This document shows positions 7,241 to 9,610 of a stretch of DNA of 9,610 bases, one piece after another; the first letter of the stretch is position 1; each line of letters begins with the position of its first letter. The stretch lies in NCBI GenBank assembly GCA_050694015.1, contig JBOGWY010000202.1, forward strand, positions 1-9,610, read 5' to 3'. This stretch comes from JBOGWY01 sp050694015. Its GTDB lineage: Bacteria > Actinomycetota > CADDZG01 > WHSQ01. A model generated the notes under the pieces. The model was not told the origin of the DNA. It did no database searches and saw only the letters and a program-made list of their open reading frames with translations. The position numbers were made by a program, and so were the translations under genes.

Positions 7241-7881
7241 CCGCCGACGAGCGTCCCACGTATCAAGGAGATCCCGGGCTGACGAACCCGCTCCGGTTCT
7301 GTGAGCAGCTTTATGCCGTGGTCGTGGGTCTCGGGCTGGCGCTGGCAGCGAACCACGTCGTGCAGTTCTCTCAGGTCGGCGGTCCGGTTCGCAGCGAACA
7401 CATCCCTCTGTTCGTTGCGTACCTCGCGTTCGCGTTCCCGTTAGCGCACGCGGCCGTCCGCTACATCGACCTCGCCTACGTCGAACAGCGCTTCGGACCG
7501 ACTCCCCCGGCTCGCGGCATCATGGACGTCCTTCTCGACGGTGTACGGATGTGGTGGCTCATCGCGCTGGCGTTGCACGTTGCGCAGCCGGAGAACTTCG
7601 CGTACCTGACGATCTTTCTCTTCGCGAGCGAGCTGGGCCGAGCCGCGCTGTCACGTGTGCTCGGCCGTCGCCCCCCGTCGAGGCTGGAACGCAACCTCAC
7701 CATCCTCAGTGCGGGGACGCTGGTGGTCGCGGGTGTGCTCCTGTTGATCGCGCAAGTAGGGGTCGGGAACGACGCGGGAGTATGGATAGTGCGGATCGGC
7801 ATACACGTCACCGCGCTGACCTACGCGGTGGCGATGTACGCCGGTTCCTACTCCTACTTCTTCAACCCCGTTCCGCGTTAG
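7237..7881 (+). CDS. Six-TM integral membrane protein, unknown function
   Basis: A 214-residue hydrophobic protein I do not recognise. Likely membrane segments are at about 25-44, 56-78, 100-117, 120-138, 154-174 and 182-205. Loops contain Arg-rich patches (RQ-free VLGRRPPSRLER, 141-152) that by the positive-inside rule suggest this loop is cytosolic. The N-terminal 20 residues are polar, and the C-terminus ends in SYSYFFNPVPR. The GTG start at 7237 overlaps the upstream TGA as GTGA, so translation is probably coupled to the MBL hydrolase and the two may act together. A near-perfect Shine-Dalgarno AAGGAG at 7265-7270 lies inside the gene, 8 nt before an in-frame CTG (7279-7281), leaving open a start 14 codons later. 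The stop TAG overlaps the stop of the convergent LVIVD gene. Confidence 0.82.
   Translation: MTADERPTYQGDPGLTNPLRFCEQLYAVVVGLGLALAANHVVQFSQVGGPVRSEHIPLFVAYLAFAFPLAHAAVRYIDLAYVEQRFGPTPPARGIMDVLLDGVRMWWLIALALHVAQPENFAYLTIFLFASELGRAALSRVLGRRPPSRLERNLTILSAGTLVVAGVLLLIAQVGVGNDAGVWIVRIGIHVTALTYAVAMYAGSYSYFFNPVPR
7265..7270 (+). promoter_or_regulatory. Strong Shine-Dalgarno-like site inside the membrane gene
   Basis: AAGGAG followed by 8 nt and an in-frame CTG at 7279. It might serve a non-standard internal start or simply reflect Gln-Gly-Asp codons. It is the best ribosome-binding match near this gene. Confidence 0.25.
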
Positions 7882-9074
7882 AGGCCGTCGACCTCGAAGG
7901 CTCCGAAACCGAGCAACTGGTCGTTCGTGTAGATCCGGCCCTTGTAGAAGTGCGCCGACCACATGCTCCCGCCCTCGGGCTGGTAGAACGCGATCTCCTC
8001 CGGTGCACTCGGATCCTTCACGTCGATCACGTTGAACCCGCCGGTGTACCAGGGGACCACGACCGTGCGGTTGTCGACCCAGTTGAAGTCGTGCGATGTG
8101 CACGGTCCATCCGGCGTATCGAAGGAGCCGATCGGTGCCGCGCCGCGGCGCGGCGAGAAGAACGACAGGAACTGCGGGCTCTCGATGTTCGAGATGTCGT
8201 AGAACCACATCGCGCCCGTCGGCGTCTCCTGCTCGACGCAGTCGTTGGCGGTGACGTTCTCGTCGTTGATCGCGAGGATCTTGCCGTCGGCGCTCGCGAC
8301 CGCGTAGTGCGAGAACTGGATCAGCGGGTTGACGATGTGCGTGATGACCTCGGGGGCCAGGGGATCGGAGACGTCCCAGATCGACGTGCCGCCGAGCCCC
8401 GAACAGAACCCGAACTTGCCGCGCTTGTCGAAGTGGAACGAGAAGTCGTGGCATCCCGTCGAGGGGGGCGGAACCCGGAACTCGCCGACGATCTTCGGCT
8501 TGGCCGGGTTCGAGACGTCGATCATGTGGCTGATCATCCCGCCGTTACTGGGCAGCCCCCCGGCGTTCGTGTAGATGAGCGGCTTACCCGGGTACTTCGA
8601 GATCGAGTGGTTCTGCCTACCGGTCCGGTCGACCGCACCGATGTCCCGTGGAAGGTTGATCTGTCCGAGCTGCTTCGGGTTAGCGGGGTCGCTCACGTCG
8701 ACCGTGAAGAGACCGGCGTCGTCCTCACCATCTTCGAACGGGTTACACGTGGCGGTGTGGTGCCCGACCGCGATCACACCCGGCTTCACGAACGCGACGT
8801 CGATGTCATCCCCGGGGCAATAGAAGAAGCCCGCCTGACGGGGCTTGCCGGAGATGTCCATGATGCGGACGCCACCGACCTTCGGGCGCTCGCCGCGGCC
8901 GTCCCAGTTACCGGCGTACGCGTAGCCACCGCCGAACGTGAGATGCGAACCACCCCAGTACTTGATCTTTGCGATCTCGGTGACGTTCTTGGATTTGTTC
9001 ACCTGCGCGGACGCGGGTTGCAGCGTGAGCGCGCCGAGGAGCGCGACGGCTCCGACGATCCTGAGCAGTTTCAT
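7878..9074 (-). CDS. Secreted LVIVD-repeat beta-propeller protein
   Basis: A 398-residue exported protein of the LVIVD repeat type. The start ATG at 9074 has GGGAGG 8 nt upstream and opens a clear signal peptide: MKLLR, hydrophobic core 6-18, PASA cleavage before Gln24. The mature part has about six repeats ending in a D-[IV]-S/K type strand: IMDIS (71-75), VDVSDPANP (125-133), IDVSNPAKP (185-193), WDVSDPLAPE (233-242), YDISNIESP (292-300) and IDVKDPSAPE (350-359), as expected of a beta-propeller. Six cysteines (86, 110, 208, 224, 279, 325) could form disulfides outside the cell. A histidine recurs near the start of each repeat (44, 105/106, 156, 209, 256, 328, 375). The biochemical role of such proteins is not established; ligand or metal binding is inference. 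It stands alone on its strand here, and its stop TAA overlaps the membrane gene's stop. Confidence 0.9.
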   Translation of the reverse strand: MKLLRIVGAVALLGALTLQPASAQVNKSKNVTEIAKIKYWGGSHLTFGGGYAYAGNWDGRGERPKVGGVRIMDISGKPRQAGFFYCPGDDIDVAFVKPGVIAVGHHTATCNPFEDGEDDAGLFTVDVSDPANPKQLGQINLPRDIGAVDRTGRQNHSISKYPGKPLIYTNAGGLPSNGGMISHMIDVSNPAKPKIVGEFRVPPPSTGCHDFSFHFDKRGKFGFCSGLGGTSIWDVSDPLAPEVITHIVNPLIQFSHYAVASADGKILAINDENVTANDCVEQETPTGAMWFYDISNIESPQFLSFFSPRRGAAPIGSFDTPDGPCTSHDFNWVDNRTVVVPWYTGGFNVIDVKDPSAPEEIAFYQPEGGSMWSAHFYKGRIYTNDQLLGFGAFEVDGL

Positions 9075-9082
9075 TCTTTCCG

Positions 9083-9088
9083 CCTCCC
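9083..9088 (-). promoter_or_regulatory. Ribosome binding site of the LVIVD gene
   Basis: GGGAGG on the minus strand, 8 nt before the ATG at 9074. It fixes the start at the signal peptide and rules out the 70-residue upstream extension to 9284, which overlaps the divergent methyltransferase. Confidence 0.8.
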
Positions 9089-9179
9089 AAAGGGTTTTCG
9101 TCTGTTCTAGAGGTTCGGCGCGGTGCTTCCATCTCCTCCCACCCCCCGGGCACGGCCACGGCCCAAGTAGCCTCCCGAC

Positions 9180-9610
9180 ATGCCCCCACGCCACCTCGAG
9201 AGCGACCGACGCGCACTGCTGCGCGATGCCCGCCGAAACCGGCGCGCGTGGGATTCCGACAGTGAGGAGTACCAGCGCGAGCATGCGCGTCAGTTCCGCG
9301 GTGAGAAAGCGGCGGCGTGGGGGCTGTGGCGCATCCCCGAGGACGAGCTTCAGGTCCTGGGGGCCGTTCGAGGTAAGCGGACCCTCGAACTCGGCTGTGG
9401 TGCGGCCCGGTGGTCACACGCGCTACGCGACCGCGGCGCGCTACCCGTCGCGCTCGACAACTCGTTCAATCAACTGCAGAGCGCGAGAGGGGCCGGGGGC
9501 CGCGTCGCGCTGGTGCAGGCCGACGGCGAGCTCCTCCCGTTCGGCGACGAGAGCTTCGACGTCGTGTTCTCCGACTACGGCGTGATGAGCTTCGCCGATC
9601 CGCTCGTCAC
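9180..9610 (+). CDS. Class I SAM-dependent methyltransferase, 3' end cut
   Basis: An open frame of 143 codons runs from the ATG at 9180 to the window end, so the protein is incomplete. The start is fixed by an in-frame TAG at 9168-9170. Residues 68-79 (TLELGCGAARWS) are SAM-binding motif I. VALDNS (90-95) gives the acidic residue Asp93 that usually contacts the ribose. QADGELLPFGDESFDVVFSD (113-132) matches the following methyltransferase_11-type strand and motif. The Arg-rich N-terminus with EEYQREHA (29-36) is typical of small-molecule methyltransferases, but the substrate cannot be told. No strong Shine-Dalgarno is visible. It is divergent from the LVIVD gene across 105 bp, a spacer with a C-rich run and no clear promoter. 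Confidence 0.9.
   Translation, partial: MPPRHLESDRRALLRDARRNRRAWDSDSEEYQREHARQFRGEKAAAWGLWRIPEDELQVLGAVRGKRTLELGCGAARWSHALRDRGALPVALDNSFNQLQSARGAGGRVALVQADGELLPFGDESFDVVFSDYGVMSFADPLV

Noticed and set aside
7551..9110. Long plus-strand open frame of 519 codons antisense to the LVIVD gene
   Set aside because: Its translation is Arg/Val/Asp-rich without motifs and it mirrors the high-GC codons of the LVIVD gene, which has a signal peptide, repeats and a strong ribosome site. It is a shadow frame.
8908..9132. Minus-strand ATG at 9132 preceded by GGGAGGAG, opening a frame over the LVIVD 5' end
   Set aside because: The purine run abuts the ATG with almost no spacing, and the encoded peptide is Arg-rich and out of frame with the signal peptide of the LVIVD protein.
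9131..9150. C-rich run as a possible G-quadruplex on the minus strand
   Set aside because: Only three G-tracts of three or more can be formed; the fourth is GG. Such runs are common by chance at this base composition.
8938..9585. Plus-strand open frame of 215 codons overlapping the methyltransferase start
   Set aside because: It is in a different frame from the SAM motifs, is Ser/Arg/Pro-rich and has no recognisable domain. The frame from 9180 carries the methyltransferase motifs.

Overview
The window is a GC-rich stretch (by eye about two thirds G+C) with strong G/C at third codon positions, several GTG starts and tight gene spacing. Together with a Sec-exported RTX-repeat protein, an LVIVD propeller protein and a minimal zincin-type metallopeptidase, this suggests an actinobacterium, possibly an uncultured soil or aquatic lineage. 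That placement is inference; there is no rRNA or tRNA here to anchor it. I found no CRISPR array, transposase, phage gene, toxin-antitoxin pair or defence gene. The region looks like ordinary chromosome carrying catabolic and exported proteins.

Layout. (1) A type-B carboxylesterase runs leftward from about 1451, or further upstream, to a TAG at 3-5. (2) A divergent intergenic region (about 1563-1821) contains an imperfect inverted repeat. (3) A secreted protein with a novel-looking beta-rich domain and C-terminal RTX calcium-binding repeats runs rightward (1822-3369). (4) It meets head-on, with stop codons sharing one CTAG, a leftward pair: a minimal zincin-like metallopeptidase (5882-5517) followed after 24 bp by a GH38 alpha-mannosidase (5492-3366). 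(5) Divergent from that pair, across 107 bp, is a rightward translationally coupled pair: an MBL-fold hydrolase with an alkyl-sulfatase-type dimerisation region (5990-7240) and a six-TM protein of unknown function (7237-7881). (6) The six-TM gene converges, again overlapping at the stop codons, on a secreted LVIVD beta-propeller protein (9074-7878). (7) Divergent from that is the start of a class I SAM-dependent methyltransferase (9180 onward), cut by the window end.

The genes form small units (esterase; RTX protein; metallopeptidase plus mannosidase; MBL hydrolase plus membrane protein; LVIVD protein; methyltransferase) and I see no single pathway linking them. A loose theme is hydrolysis of esters, mannosides and possibly sulfate esters, together with two exported proteins of unknown role. 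The points most worth checking are: the esterase has no usual start codon in frame upstream although its conserved N-terminus is encoded there; a paired inverted element lies between the esterase and the RTX gene; both complete convergent pairs overlap at their stop codons; the LVIVD propeller has a regular set of histidines; and the MBL enzyme combines an alkyl-sulfatase-like fold order with a classical MBL metal-ligand set. I did not find strong evidence for a previously undescribed multi-gene system.
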